A stretch of 64,000 nt of DNA, from NCBI RefSeq assembly GCF_004365705.1, contig NZ_SOBN01000001.1, positions 4,450,001 through 4,514,000 of the forward strand. The letters are read 5' to 3'. This document shows positions 16,955-26,096 of the stretch, piece after piece. The stretch comes from Streptomyces sp. 846.5 (GTDB taxonomy: Bacteria; Actinomycetota; Actinomycetes; Streptomycetales; Streptomycetaceae). The translations under genes and the position numbers were made by a program. Below the pieces are notes generated by a model. It saw only the letters and a list, made by a program, of their open reading frames with translations, was not told the DNA's origin and did no database searches. Position 1 is the stretch's first letter, and every line of letters begins with the position of its first letter.

Positions 16955-17653
16955 ATGATGGGTCACTCGCACGCGGTGAGCGGGGCTCTGCTTTTCGCAG
17001 CCACCGCGCCGTATCTGCCACCGCTGGTGATGCACCATCACCTCAGCCCGGCGGAGATCCTGATGGGCACGGTGCTGACCGCGGGCGCCGCACTGCTGCC
17101 CGACCTGGACCACCACGACGGGACGATCGCCAACTTCCTGGGCCCGGTCTCCAAGCTGCTGTGCCGCTTCGTCGCCTGGATCTCCGGCGGGCACCGGCAC
17201 GCCACCCACTCGATCTTCTTCATCGCCTTCATGACGGCGGGGACCTGGGCGGGGGTGACCTACGTCGGCCGCTGGTTCACCCTGGGCATGACCTTCTTCC
17301 TGCTGGCCATGGCCGTGCGAGCGCTCAACGTCTGCCCGCCCGGGCACGGCTTCTCGGCCTGGGGCACCATCGTGGCGCTGGCCCTGCTCGGGACAGGCGT
17401 CATCGCCAAGTTCATTCCCTCGGCGCCGGGCTGGCTGCCGTACGCGGTCGGCCTGGGCTGCCTGGCGCACCTGCTCGGCGACTCGATCACCAAGCAGGGC
17501 GCACCGTGGCTGTGGCCGATCAAGACCCGCTACGAGATCGTGCTGATCCAGAGCAGCGGCAACAAGCTGGAGACGGAGATACTGGTCCCGATCATGGGAA
17601 TAGCGACCGTCGTCCTGTTGTGGTTCACCGCGCTCTCGCCGCACACGCTCTGA
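16955..17653 (+). CDS. YdjM-type metal-dependent membrane hydrolase
   Basis: 232-residue integral membrane protein of the LexA-regulated YdjM/YfhO-like hydrolase family. Histidine/aspartate motifs recur at helix ends: MGHSHAVSGA, LLPDLDHHDG, GGHRHATHSIFF and AHLLGDSIT. Two adjacent ATGs (16955 and 16958) follow a GGGGGAGGA ribosome site. The family's reaction is not established. Monocistronic. Confidence 0.85.
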   Translation: MMGHSHAVSGALLFAATAPYLPPLVMHHHLSPAEILMGTVLTAGAALLPDLDHHDGTIANFLGPVSKLLCRFVAWISGGHRHATHSIFFIAFMTAGTWAGVTYVGRWFTLGMTFFLLAMAVRALNVCPPGHGFSAWGTIVALALLGTGVIAKFIPSAPGWLPYAVGLGCLAHLLGDSITKQGAPWLWPIKTRYEIVLIQSSGNKLETEILVPIMGIATVVLLWFTALSPHTL

Positions 17654-17678
17654 CGGGCGGGCCGGCGGGGCCGCAGAC

Positions 17679-17885
17679 TCAGCGCTGGCGGAGTCTGGAG
17701 GTCACCCAGCGCGCCCGGCGGGTGATGATGTGCGGGATCCCCACATGGGCGAGGAGGTCGCCGCTGTCCGCGGGGGCTTCGGGGGCGGCGCCTGTGGTGC
17801 CGTTGAACGAGCTTGTGGCCGCTGTCCGCTGAGGCGAGCGGCGACGGGTACGTGGCGCGAAAGCGCGGTCGTGCATCCAGCTCAT
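17679..17885 (-). CDS. Possible small basic protein
   Basis: 68-codon frame on the minus strand (MSWMHDRAFAPRTRRRSPQR...). Rich in Arg/Ala, with no recognised domain. There is no good ribosome site before the ATG at 17885, and the stop lies only 26 bp from the convergent YdjM-type gene. It may be spurious; listed because it fills an otherwise empty 385-bp gap. Confidence 0.25.
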   Translation of the reverse strand: MSWMHDRAFAPRTRRRSPQRTAATSSFNGTTGAAPEAPADSGDLLAHVGIPHIITRRARWVTSRLRQR

Positions 17886-17898
17886 AGGTAGAGGACTG

Positions 17899-17930
17899 CC
17901 CGCACGGGACGCGGTGTAATCCCGTGCGGG
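17899..17930. terminator. Hairpin, likely terminator
   Basis: Perfect 11-bp stem CCCGCACGGGA / TCCCGTGCGGG with a 10-base loop, between the YdjM-type gene and the convergent epoxide-hydrolase-like gene. Confidence 0.55.
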
Positions 17931-18038
17931 GCGGCCAATCGGCCTGTTTCTGGCATATTTTCACTTCATCGGATTCCGCTTATGACGCCGTCATGACGAC
18001 GGGTCAACGGCGGTCCGTCGTACGGCACAACAGGCGGG

Positions 18039-18995
18039 TCAACGGCGGTCCGGCTCCGGGTCGCGGAGCCAGTTCACCAGCTCCCGGGAGAACCCCTCCG
18101 GGTCCTCCTCCTGGGGGTAGTGCCCGATCCCGTCCAGCAGCCGCCAGCGGTACGGCGCCTCCACGTACTCGCCGGACCCGGCGGCCGTCCTGGCCAGCAG
18201 CACCGGGTCCGCGGCGCCGTGCAGATGCAGCGTGGGCACCCGTACCGGCCTACGCATCCGGCGCGAGTACTGGAGTCCGTCCGGGCGGCCCATGGAGCGC
18301 ATCAGCCAGCGGTAGGGCTCGATGGAGCAGTGCCGGGTGTTGGACAGCTGCATGGCGTGACGGTAGGTCAGCAGCGCCTTCTCGTCGGGCTGGTGCCCGG
18401 GGGCGGTCCAGTCCGTCAGGTACTCGCCGACCAGGGCGGCGTCGTCGGCGACCAGCTGCCGCTCCGGCACCCAGGGGCGCTGCAGGCCGAGCAGGTGGTC
18501 CGCCGCGGCGATCTGCTTGCGGTCGGTCATCAGCGCCCGGCGGTAGCGGCGCGGGTGCGCGCTGGAGGCCACGGCCAGCCGGCGGACCAGGGCCGGGCGC
18601 ATCACGGCGGCCGTCCAGGCGAGGAAGCCGCCGAGGTCGTGCCCGACCAGGACCGCGTTCGGGGCGCCGAGCGAGCGGATGATCCCGGTCAGGTCCAGGG
18701 CCATGTTGGAGGGCTCGTACCCGCGCGGGGTGCGGTCGCTGCCGCCGACGCCGCGCAGGTCGACGGCGACGGCGCGGAAACCGGCGTCGGCGAGGGCGGT
18801 CAGCTGGTGCCGCCAGGTCCACCAGAACTGCGGCCAGCCGTGCACCAGCAGCACCAGCGGTCCCTCGCCCAGCTCGGCGATGTGGAAGCGGCCGCCGTTG
18901 GCGGACACGTCGCGGTGGCTCCAGGGACCCTCGATGCGCGGATCGAAGGTGTCGGTGGATCTGTGGGCCCCACCGGGGGTTCTGTCAGACGACAT
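18039..18995 (-). CDS. Epoxide-hydrolase-like alpha/beta hydrolase
   Basis: 318-residue alpha/beta-hydrolase. The HGWPQFWWTW oxyanion motif and VGHDLGGFLAW with Asp as nucleophile are the epoxide-hydrolase pattern rather than the Ser-type GxSxG. The C-terminal catalytic His lies in DGIGHYPQEE. Epoxide hydrolysis is the family reaction; the natural substrate is unknown. Lies just upstream of nothing co-directional; the DUF1469 gene precedes it in the same direction with a 63-bp gap. Confidence 0.83.
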   Translation of the reverse strand: MSSDRTPGGAHRSTDTFDPRIEGPWSHRDVSANGGRFHIAELGEGPLVLLVHGWPQFWWTWRHQLTALADAGFRAVAVDLRGVGGSDRTPRGYEPSNMALDLTGIIRSLGAPNAVLVGHDLGGFLAWTAAVMRPALVRRLAVASSAHPRRYRRALMTDRKQIAAADHLLGLQRPWVPERQLVADDAALVGEYLTDWTAPGHQPDEKALLTYRHAMQLSNTRHCSIEPYRWLMRSMGRPDGLQYSRRMRRPVRVPTLHLHGAADPVLLARTAAGSGEYVEAPYRWRLLDGIGHYPQEEDPEGFSRELVNWLRDPEPDRR

Positions 18996-19058
18996 GAGGA
19001 GAGCGTGTCACATCCGGGCCTTGATCAGGTTTCCGGCACAGGTCGGCGGTACAGCCGG

Positions 19059-19529
19059 TCAGCGGGTGAGGACCTTGTGGCCGTCGGCAGTGATCGGCGC
19101 GGCCGGGTGCGGCTTGGTGTTCTTGAGCACGTCGACGGTGGCCTTGGTGGAGGCGATGGTGCGCTCCGGCGGCGAGATCTTCTTGAACGCGCGCACCGCC
19201 AGCAGCGCGGCCAGGAGGGCGATGAGCACGAAGGCGCCGCCGACGATGAGGAAGCACCAGACGAGACCGAGCCCGGTGGAGTGGATGCCGTAGGCCGCGG
19301 CGAAGCTGAACATGGGGATCGAGGCCAGGGCGATCACCGCGGCGACCGCGCCGGCGCCGCCGCCGGTCGCCCCCCGGATGACGTCCTTCTTGATCTCCCG
19401 CTTCGCCAGCGCGATCTCGTCGTGCACCAGCGCGGACAGGTCGGCGGTGGCGGCGGCGAACAGCTGGCCCACCGTACGGTCGGCTCCGCCGTTCGTGGGG
19501 CTGGCCTCGTACCTGTCAGCAGCTGACAT
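19059..19529 (-). CDS. Phage-holin-superfamily (DUF1469) membrane protein
   Basis: 156 residues with an amphipathic N-terminal half (LFAAATADLSALVHDEIALAKREIKKD) and two adjacent membrane helices (about 55-80 and 88-112). This is the layout of the actinobacterial phage-holin/DUF1469 family of unknown role. Start at ATG 19529 after GAGGAG; an upstream GTG is less well supported. Downstream of nhaA in the same direction. Confidence 0.82.
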   Translation of the reverse strand: MSAADRYEASPTNGGADRTVGQLFAAATADLSALVHDEIALAKREIKKDVIRGATGGGAGAVAAVIALASIPMFSFAAAYGIHSTGLGLVWCFLIVGGAFVLIALLAALLAVRAFKKISPPERTIASTKATVDVLKNTKPHPAAPITADGHKVLTR

Positions 19530-19628
19530 CGGGGGTCTCCTCGCGTGTGTGGGTCCACGGCATCGTGTCACTGTCTCAGATCATGCCTCGTGCCTGCGGT
19601 AGCGCACCACTCGACTTCTGCCGGGGCG

Positions 19629-20894
19629 TCATACCGCGGCTGCCCGCTCCTCGGCCAGCTCCTCCTCGTACAGCTGCCGGTACTTGCGGTTGCGCAGTCG
19701 CAGCAGCACCGCGGCCACCACCGCGCAGATCACCGAGCCGGCCAGCACCGCGGCCTTGTCGCGTTCGGAGAGTCCGTGGTCGTCGGCGAAGGCCAGCTCG
19801 GCGATCAGCAGCGAGACGGTGAAGCCGATCCCGGCCAGCACCGAGACGGCGAAGAGGTCGCCCCACTCCAGCTCCGGGTTGAGCTCGGCCCTGGTGAACC
19901 GCGCCGCCATCCAGGTGCCGCCGAAGATCCCCAGGCACTTGCCGACGACCAGGCCGAGCACCACGCCCAGCGGCGAGGCCTGGGTGAACACTTCGCCGAG
20001 GGCCCGGGGGCTGACCGAGACCCCGGCCGCGAACAGGGCGAACACCGGGACGCAGAACCCGGCCGAGAACGGCCGCACCAGGTGCTCGATGTGCTCGGCG
20101 GGGGAGTGCTCCTCGCCGGGGTCCCGGGTGCTGCGCAGCAGCAGGCCCATGGCGACGCCGGCCACCGTCGCGTGGATGCCGCTCTCGTGCATCAGCGCCC
20201 AGACGACCACGGCCAGCGGCACGTAGAGGTACCAGCCGTGCACCCGCATCCGGTGCAGGGCGTAGAACAGGACCAGCCCCAGCAGGGAGAGGCCCAGCGC
20301 CCAGAGCTTGATCCCGCTGCTGTAGAAGATCGCGATGATCAGGATCGCGATCAGGTCGTCCACCACCGCGAGGGTGAGCAGGAAGGCCCGCAGCGCCGAG
20401 GGCAGGTGCGAGCCGACGACGGCCAGCACGCCCAGGGCGAAGGCGATGTCGGTGGCGGTGGGGATGGCCCAGCCGGCGGGGTGGCCCCCGGGGCCGCTGT
20501 TGACGATCGCGTAGACGGCTGCGGGCACGGCGACCCCGCAGACGGCGGCGACCACCGGCAGCGCCGCGGCCCTGGGGTCGCGCAGCTCTCCGGCGACCAG
20601 CTCGCGCTTGAGCTCGATCCCGGCGACGAAGAAGAAGACCGCCAGCAGCCCGTCCTTGGCCCAGGCGTCCAGCGGGAGGTCCAGGTGCAGCGGCGAGGAG
20701 GGGCCGACGGTGGTGTCCAGCACGCTCCGGTACCCGGCCGGCCAGGCGTTCGCCCAGACGAGTGCCACCACGGCGGCGCCGAGCAGCAGGATGCCGCCGA
20801 CGGTCTCGGCGCGCAGCGCGTCCGCGAGGAACTTCCGTTCGGGGAGCGGGAGCCGGCCCAGGAACGGGCGGCGGGGCGTGGGACTGTCACTCAC
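19629..20894 (-). CDS. nhaA: Na+/H+ antiporter NhaA
   Basis: 421-residue electrogenic sodium/proton antiporter with about 12 membrane segments. The paired ion-binding aspartates appear as AVVDDLIAILIIA, and the IPTATDIAFALG signature precedes them. The length is typical of NhaA. It exports Na+ at alkaline pH. Start at ATG 20894. Confidence 0.93.
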   Translation of the reverse strand: MSDSPTPRRPFLGRLPLPERKFLADALRAETVGGILLLGAAVVALVWANAWPAGYRSVLDTTVGPSSPLHLDLPLDAWAKDGLLAVFFFVAGIELKRELVAGELRDPRAAALPVVAAVCGVAVPAAVYAIVNSGPGGHPAGWAIPTATDIAFALGVLAVVGSHLPSALRAFLLTLAVVDDLIAILIIAIFYSSGIKLWALGLSLLGLVLFYALHRMRVHGWYLYVPLAVVVWALMHESGIHATVAGVAMGLLLRSTRDPGEEHSPAEHIEHLVRPFSAGFCVPVFALFAAGVSVSPRALGEVFTQASPLGVVLGLVVGKCLGIFGGTWMAARFTRAELNPELEWGDLFAVSVLAGIGFTVSLLIAELAFADDHGLSERDKAAVLAGSVICAVVAAVLLRLRNRKYRQLYEEELAEERAAAV

Positions 20895-20963
20895 GCGCTG
20901 GCTCCTCCGGACGCTGACGGACGGATTGTCACATTTGTCCGATGCTAACCGGTGGACGGACGA

Positions 20964-20997
20964 GAGGCCGTCCCCGCGCCCGCGCGGGAACGGCCTC
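20964..20997. terminator. Terminator downstream of acs
   Basis: Inverted repeat GAGGCCGT...ACGGCCTC with a GC-rich inner stem, 41 bp after the acs stop codon and before nhaA. Confidence 0.6.
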
Positions 20998-21037
20998 GAA
21001 CGCCTGCCAGAAGCCTTCCGGAGGGTCGACCGGAGGG

Positions 21038-23041
21038 TCAGTCCTCCTCGCCCGCCGAGGGCAGCTGGCTCTGGATCAGGTCCATCACCGTGGAGTCGGC
21101 CAGGGTGGTGGTGTCGCCCACCGCCCGGCCCTCGGCGATGTCGCGCAGCAGCCGGCGCATGATCTTGCCGGAGCGGGTCTTCGGCAGCTCGCTGACCACC
21201 TTGATCATCTTGGGCTTGGCGATCGGGCCGAGCACCTTGGCGACATGGTTGCGCAGCTCGGCGACCAGCTCGGAGTCGTCGTGCGCGGTGCCGCGCAGGA
21301 TCACGAAGGCCGCGATGGCCTGCCCGGTGGTGGCGTCGGTCGCGCCGACCACGGCCGCCTCGGCGACCTTGGGGTGCGACACCAGCGCCGACTCGACCTC
21401 GGTGGTCGAGATGTTGTGCCCGGACACCAGCATCACGTCGTCCACCCGGCCGAGCAGCCAGAGGTCGCCGTCGTCGTCCTTCTTGGCGCCGTCGCCGGCG
21501 AAGTAGCGCCAGTCGGTCTCGGCGCCCTCATCTCCGATGGACGCAGTGTGGCCGGCGCCGAAGCGGGACCAGTAGGTGTCCAGGTAGCGCTGGTCGTCGC
21601 CCCAGATGGTGCGCAGCATCGACGGCCACGGCTCGGTGAGGATGAGGTAGCCGCCCCCGCCGTCGGGCACCTCGTTGGCCTCGTCGTCGACCACGGTGGC
21701 GGCGATGCCGGGCAGCGGGGTCTGCGCCGAGCCCGGCTTGGTGGCGGTGACCCCGGGCAGCGGGCTGATCATCATGGCGCCGGTCTCGGTCTGCCACCAG
21801 GTGTCCACGATCGGGCAGTGGTCGCCGCCGATGTGCTCGCGGTACCACATCCACGCCTCGGGGTTGATCGGTTCGCCGACGCTGCCCAGGATCCGCAGCG
21901 AGGACAGGTCGAACTTGGCGGGGATGTCGTCGCCCCACTTCATGAACGTGCGGATGGCGGTGGGCGCGGTGTAGAGGATGGTCACCCCGTACTTCTGGAC
22001 GATCTCCCAGAACCGGCCCTGGTGCGGGGTGTCCGGGGTGCCCTCGTACATGACCTGGGTGGCGCCGTTGGCCAGCGGCCCGTAGACGATGTAGGAGTGC
22101 CCGGTGACCCAGCCGATGTCGGCGGTGCACCAGTAGACGTCGGTCTCCGGCTTGAGGTCGAAGACCGCGTGGTGGGTGTAGCTGGCCTGGGTGAGGTAGC
22201 CGCCGGTGGTGTGCAGGATGCCCTTGGGCTTACCGGTGGTCCCCGAGGTGTAGAGGATGAACAGCGGGTGCTCGGCGTTCATCGGCTGCGGGGCGTGCTC
22301 GGTGGACTGACGGTCCGTGATCTCGTGCCACCAGACGTCCTTGCTGTCGTCCCAGGCGGTGTCCTGGCCGGTGCGGCGGACCACCAGGACGTGCTCGACG
22401 GTGGGGCAGCTGAGCACGGCCTCGTCGATGGCCGGTTTGAGCGCGGTGGGCTTGCCCCGGCGGTAGCCGCCGTCCGCGGTGATGATCAGCTTGGCGTCGG
22501 CGTCCTGCACCCGGGAGGCGACGGCCTCGGCGGAGAAGCCGCCGAAGACCACCGAGTGCGCGGCGCCGATCCGGGCGCAGGCGAGCATCGCCACCGCCGC
22601 CTCGGGGATCATCGGCAGGTAGACGGCGACCCGGTCGCCCTTCTGCACGCCCAGCTCGGTGAGGGCGTTGGCGGCCTTGGCGACCTCGTCCTTGAGCTCC
22701 GCGTAGGTGATGGCGCGGCTGTCGCCGGGCTCGCCCTCGAAGTGGATGGCCACCCGGTCGCCGTGGCCGGCCTCGACATGGCGGTCGACGCAGTTGTAGG
22801 CGACGTTGAGCTCGCCGTCGGCGAACCACTTGGCGAACGGCGGGTTGGACCAGTCGAGGGTCTCGGTGGGCTCGGTGGCCCAGCTCAGTCGGCGGGCCTG
22901 CTTCGCCCAGAAGGCGAGCCGGTCCTCCTTGGCCTCGGCGTACGCCTCGGCGGTCACGTTCGCGGCGGCGGCGAGCTCAGCAGGCGGGGCGAATCGACGC
23001 TCTTCCTTGAGCAGGTTGGCCAGGCTCTCATTGCTGCTCAA
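21038..23041 (-). CDS. acs: Acetyl-CoA synthetase
   Basis: 667-residue AMP-forming acetate:CoA ligase (acetate + ATP + CoA to acetyl-CoA). Motifs in order: YTSGTTGKPKG (P-loop-like), SVGEPINPEAW, WWQTETG, the hinge GRVDDVMLVSGHN, and the acetylation site Lys in TRSGKIMRRLLR. The segment before YFAGDGAKK carries an extra stretch of about ten residues (GAGHTASIGDEG) compared with close streptomycete enzymes as remembered. ATG at 23041. Confidence 0.95.
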   Translation of the reverse strand: MSSNESLANLLKEERRFAPPAELAAAANVTAEAYAEAKEDRLAFWAKQARRLSWATEPTETLDWSNPPFAKWFADGELNVAYNCVDRHVEAGHGDRVAIHFEGEPGDSRAITYAELKDEVAKAANALTELGVQKGDRVAVYLPMIPEAAVAMLACARIGAAHSVVFGGFSAEAVASRVQDADAKLIITADGGYRRGKPTALKPAIDEAVLSCPTVEHVLVVRRTGQDTAWDDSKDVWWHEITDRQSTEHAPQPMNAEHPLFILYTSGTTGKPKGILHTTGGYLTQASYTHHAVFDLKPETDVYWCTADIGWVTGHSYIVYGPLANGATQVMYEGTPDTPHQGRFWEIVQKYGVTILYTAPTAIRTFMKWGDDIPAKFDLSSLRILGSVGEPINPEAWMWYREHIGGDHCPIVDTWWQTETGAMMISPLPGVTATKPGSAQTPLPGIAATVVDDEANEVPDGGGGYLILTEPWPSMLRTIWGDDQRYLDTYWSRFGAGHTASIGDEGAETDWRYFAGDGAKKDDDGDLWLLGRVDDVMLVSGHNISTTEVESALVSHPKVAEAAVVGATDATTGQAIAAFVILRGTAHDDSELVAELRNHVAKVLGPIAKPKMIKVVSELPKTRSGKIMRRLLRDIAEGRAVGDTTTLADSTVMDLIQSQLPSAGEED

Positions 23042-23203
23042 CGCGCACTCCTCATCAAGATCTGGGTGCGGGCGTCCCGATCATCCCCGCCGACCCGTTA
23101 TGTCGGGACCTAGCTCACCAGGATGAGGGCGTGCTGACAAGGGGCCTCGGAAAATTGGTGTAGACCTATTTGGATTCTGCCCGGCGGCCGGCATCCGGGC
23201 AGG

Positions 23204-23872
23204 TCAAGCCGCAGAGGCCAGCCGCGGTCGGACGGGGCTGAAGGTGCGGCCGTTGCGAGCGAGCCGGTACGCCTGTGCCGTGGCGAAGTCGAAGTAGAGC
23301 CCGGTCAGTCGGAGCCTGCCGGAGTCCATGGCGCGGCGCACCGAGGCGTGCGCCCGTAGGTTGTCCAGCTGCTGCGCCACATTGGTGAGGCAGAGCCGCT
23401 CCAGCGGGTCCTCGGACAGGGCGGAGCCGCGGATTCGGGCCGGGGCGTGGCGCACCCGCTGCAGCGAGTCCTGGCCGTGCCGCAGCCAGCGGGTGAGCGG
23501 CGTGCCCGCCTGGCCCTCGCGCCGGTGCGCCCCGCGCAGCAACGACTGCATCGCCCCGCAGCCGGAGTGCCCGCACACCACGACCGTACTCACCGCCAGG
23601 ATGTCCACGGCGTACTCGATGGCGGCGGCCGCCGAGTCGTCGGGCTGGGAGGCGTCGGGCTGCGAGACCAGGTTGCCGATGTTGCGGACCGTGAACAGGT
23701 CGCCGGGCCCACTGCTGGTGATCACATTGGGCACCAGGCGCGAGTCGGCGCAGGTGATGAAGAGCTGCGAGGGCGACTGCCCCTCCCGGGCCAGCCGGGC
23801 CAGTTCGGGGCGCAGTCCGGGAGCGGTGTGCTGCTGGAAGTCCCGCACCCCGCGCAGGTGGTCGTGGATCAT
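23204..23872 (-). CDS. Beta-class carbonic anhydrase
   Basis: 222-residue zinc enzyme that interconverts CO2 and bicarbonate. Zinc ligands and catalytic dyad: CADSR (Cys, Asp, Arg) and the CGHSGCGA His/Cys pair. Start at ATG 23872 with GGGAGG five bases upstream. No SulP transporter is fused or adjacent, unlike some relatives. Preceded by an A/T-rich leader with an inverted repeat. Confidence 0.9.
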   Translation of the reverse strand: MIHDHLRGVRDFQQHTAPGLRPELARLAREGQSPSQLFITCADSRLVPNVITSSGPGDLFTVRNIGNLVSQPDASQPDDSAAAAIEYAVDILAVSTVVVCGHSGCGAMQSLLRGAHRREGQAGTPLTRWLRHGQDSLQRVRHAPARIRGSALSEDPLERLCLTNVAQQLDNLRAHASVRRAMDSGRLRLTGLYFDFATAQAYRLARNGRTFSPVRPRLASAA

Positions 23873-23886
23873 CGCGCCTCCCAAGA

Positions 23887-23921
23887 TCAGGTAAATGAAG
23901 AGTAATGAATCCTTTACCTGA
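23887..23921. promoter_or_regulatory. Inverted repeat before the carbonic anhydrase gene
   Basis: TCAGGTAAA (23887-23895) and TTTACCTGA (23913-23921), a perfect 9-bp dyad with a 17-base A/T-rich spacer, 15-49 bp upstream of the start codon. The position suits an operator overlapping the promoter, or a 5' leader stem. Confidence 0.5.
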
Positions 23922-23995
23922 AGGAGAGAAGTAAACCCCGAACTTCACCCGACCGAGTGTCAGGCCGTATGTCGAGTGCCGTGTCGGACGGCGCG

Positions 23996-24976
23996 TCAGG
24001 CGGTCATCGCCACGGCCTCCCCGAGCACGAAGTCGGGGTCGACCTGCCCGGCGAGGTCGGTCCCGGTCCTGGCGTTCCCCCAGCTCTCGGCGTTGCGCAG
24101 ATGGAAGTGCACCATCTGCCGGGTGTAGCGGTCCCAGTCCCGCAGCCGGTACGAGGCGTCCACGGCCGCCAGCAGGGTGTCCAGGGCGGCCAGGTTCTCC
24201 GGCTCCAGGGCGTCCAGCCGGGGCGCGCGGCCCTGCTCGGTGCGCCGCACCCAGTCCGACTGGCCGAAGACCGTGAGCAGGTCCTCGCCGACGGCCCCGC
24301 GCAGGTAGTCCAGGTCGTCCTGGCTCTGCACCTTGTTGCCGACCACCCGCAGGTTCACGTCGAAGTCGGCGGCGTAGTCCTTGTACTGCCGGTAGACCGA
24401 GACGCCCTTGCGGGTCGGCTCGGCCACCAGGAAGGTGATGTCGAAGCGGGTGAACAGGCCGGAGGCGAAGGAGTCGGAGCCGGCCGTCATGTCGACGGCC
24501 AGGTACTCGCCGGGGCCGTCCGCCAGGTGGTTGAGGCAGAGCTCCACCGCGCCGACCTTGGAGTGGTAGCAGGCCACCCCGAGGTCCTCCTCGGTGAACG
24601 CGCCGGTGGCCATCAGCCGCAGCGGCGCCCCGTCCACCTGGAACTCGCGGGCGCACAGCGCGTACACCGGGTTGTCCTCGGCGATCCGCAGCAGCCGCGA
24701 ACCGCCGCCGGGCGGAGTGGTCTTGATCATTGACTGCGCGTCGGCGATCCGCGGATTGGAGCCGCGCAGGTACTCCTTGATCTCCGGCAGGTGCGCCCCC
24801 ATCGACGGCATGGCCGCCGCCTCCTGCTCGCTCAGCCCGATCGCCGTGCCCAGGTGCTGGTTGATGTCGGCGTCGACGGCCAGGACCGGGGCGCCGGTCC
24901 TGGCGAGGTGTCGGACGAAGAGGGACGACAGGGTGGTCTTGCCGCTGCCTCCCTTGCCGACGAAGGCGATCTTCAT
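23996..24976 (-). CDS. CooC/MinD-like P-loop ATPase
   Basis: 326-residue SIMIBI-class ATPase. The deviant Walker A is GKGGSGKTTL (residues 7-16), then VDADINQHLG, as in CooC-type nickel-insertion and other metallocentre-maturation ATPases; LAVDMTAGSDSF is the switch II region. No carbon-monoxide dehydrogenase gene is in the window, so the client is unknown. ATG 24976 (MKIAFVGKGG) is preferred over ATG 24988 because GGAGC precedes it. Followed by the carbonic anhydrase gene in the same direction. Confidence 0.82.
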   Translation of the reverse strand: MKIAFVGKGGSGKTTLSSLFVRHLARTGAPVLAVDADINQHLGTAIGLSEQEAAAMPSMGAHLPEIKEYLRGSNPRIADAQSMIKTTPPGGGSRLLRIAEDNPVYALCAREFQVDGAPLRLMATGAFTEEDLGVACYHSKVGAVELCLNHLADGPGEYLAVDMTAGSDSFASGLFTRFDITFLVAEPTRKGVSVYRQYKDYAADFDVNLRVVGNKVQSQDDLDYLRGAVGEDLLTVFGQSDWVRRTEQGRAPRLDALEPENLAALDTLLAAVDASYRLRDWDRYTRQMVHFHLRNAESWGNARTGTDLAGQVDPDFVLGEAVAMTA

Positions 24977-25016
24977 GACGTGCTCCATGCGAAGGGGCGC
25001 GCCGGGCGGCGCGCTT

Positions 25017-25033
25017 ATTGGTAATCGTTATCG
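25017..25033. promoter_or_regulatory. Fur/Zur-like box
   Basis: ATTGGTAATCGTTATCG lies about 40 bp upstream of the CooC-like ATPase gene. It resembles the NATAATGATTATCN-type dyads bound by Fur-family metal regulators but is imperfect. It is the most A/T-rich stretch locally. Weak assignment. Confidence 0.3.
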
Positions 25034-25160
25034 TCACCGATATGTGGTCATGCTAGCGACTCGCGACCCGCGCGTGATCGGGTTTGGCGCACTGTTGACT
25101 CTTTCGGGTGAGAGCGCCCCGGGGAGCACCCCCACTCCTGTGTTACGTACGCTCGGTCCC

Positions 25161-26096
25161 GTGAGCACACCAACCCCGGCCCAGCCGTCCGACGACCCCT
25201 TGGCCCCGCTCGGGCTGCTGCCCGGCGTGCCCGAAGCGGTCGCCGACGCCCGCCGTGCCGTCGACCGCCTCTACGGGCACCGGGTCATGCGCCGCCGGGC
25301 CGCCGAGGTCACCTCCGAGTCCGCGCTGCGCGGGGCCCGCGCCTCCGCCGCGCTGGAGGACGCGGACTGGCCGCTGGAGGAGGTCCGCCGGCGCACCGAC
25401 TTCGGCACCGATCCGGAGGCCCGCACCGTCGGCGGGGCGCTGCGGGTCAACGCCGAGGCCGGGCAGCTGCTCGGCACCTGGCGGCACTCGCCGCTCCAGG
25501 TCCTGGCCCGGCTGCACCTGCTGGCCTGCGGTGACGACGACGCCGCGGCGGGACGCCCGCGCCGCTCCGGCGAGGCGGCGGCCGAGCGCTTCGGCAAGGT
25601 GCTGCCGCTGGCCCTGGCCGACGAGCCGGCCGACCCCTCGGCCCAACCCCCGGCCCCGGTCCCGGTCTTCGACCTGGCTCCGCCGCCCGGGGCCGACGAG
25701 GCCGTCGCCCGGCTGGAGGGGCTCGCCCACCTGCTGGCCGCCCGGGGCGGCAAGAAGAACCCCAATGAGCGCACCGCTCCGGCGCTGGTCGTCGCCGCCG
25801 TGGTGCACGGCGAACTGATGACCCTGCAGCCCTTCGCCCGGCACAGCGGCCTGGTCGCCCGGGCGGCCCAGCGCATCGTGCTCATCGCCGAGGGCATGGA
25901 CCCGCAGGCGATCTGCCCGGTCGAGGTCGGACTGGCCGAGCTGGGCACCGACGCCTACCGCAACGCCCTGGGCGGCTACGCCTCCGGCACGGCGGAGGGG
26001 ATGGCGCTGTGGATCACCCACTGCGGCGCGGCGCTGCGGCTCGGCGTCCGGGAGAGCACGGCGGTGTGCGAGGCGATGCAGCGGGGGATGGCCTGA
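25161..26096 (+). CDS. Fic/DOC-like protein with degenerate motif
   Basis: 311 residues, mostly alpha-helical. The pattern ALVVAAVVHGELMTLQPFARHSGLVARAAQRI is reminiscent of the Fic core helix (HPFxxGNGRxxR), but the His is Gln and the GNG loop is HSG. AMP transfer is therefore doubtful. The alignment is by eye. GTG at 25161 (VSTPTPAQPS). It sits between the ATPase and the HAD hydrolase, divergent from the former. The family is conserved in streptomycetes; function unknown. Confidence 0.65.
   Translation: MSTPTPAQPSDDPLAPLGLLPGVPEAVADARRAVDRLYGHRVMRRRAAEVTSESALRGARASAALEDADWPLEEVRRRTDFGTDPEARTVGGALRVNAEAGQLLGTWRHSPLQVLARLHLLACGDDDAAAGRPRRSGEAAAERFGKVLPLALADEPADPSAQPPAPVPVFDLAPPPGADEAVARLEGLAHLLAARGGKKNPNERTAPALVVAAVVHGELMTLQPFARHSGLVARAAQRIVLIAEGMDPQAICPVEVGLAELGTDAYRNALGGYASGTAEGMALWITHCGAALRLGVRESTAVCEAMQRGMA

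Noticed and set aside
20942..23113. 723-residue plus-strand frame opposite acs
   Set aside because: Shadow frame; acs on the minus strand is complete with all motifs.
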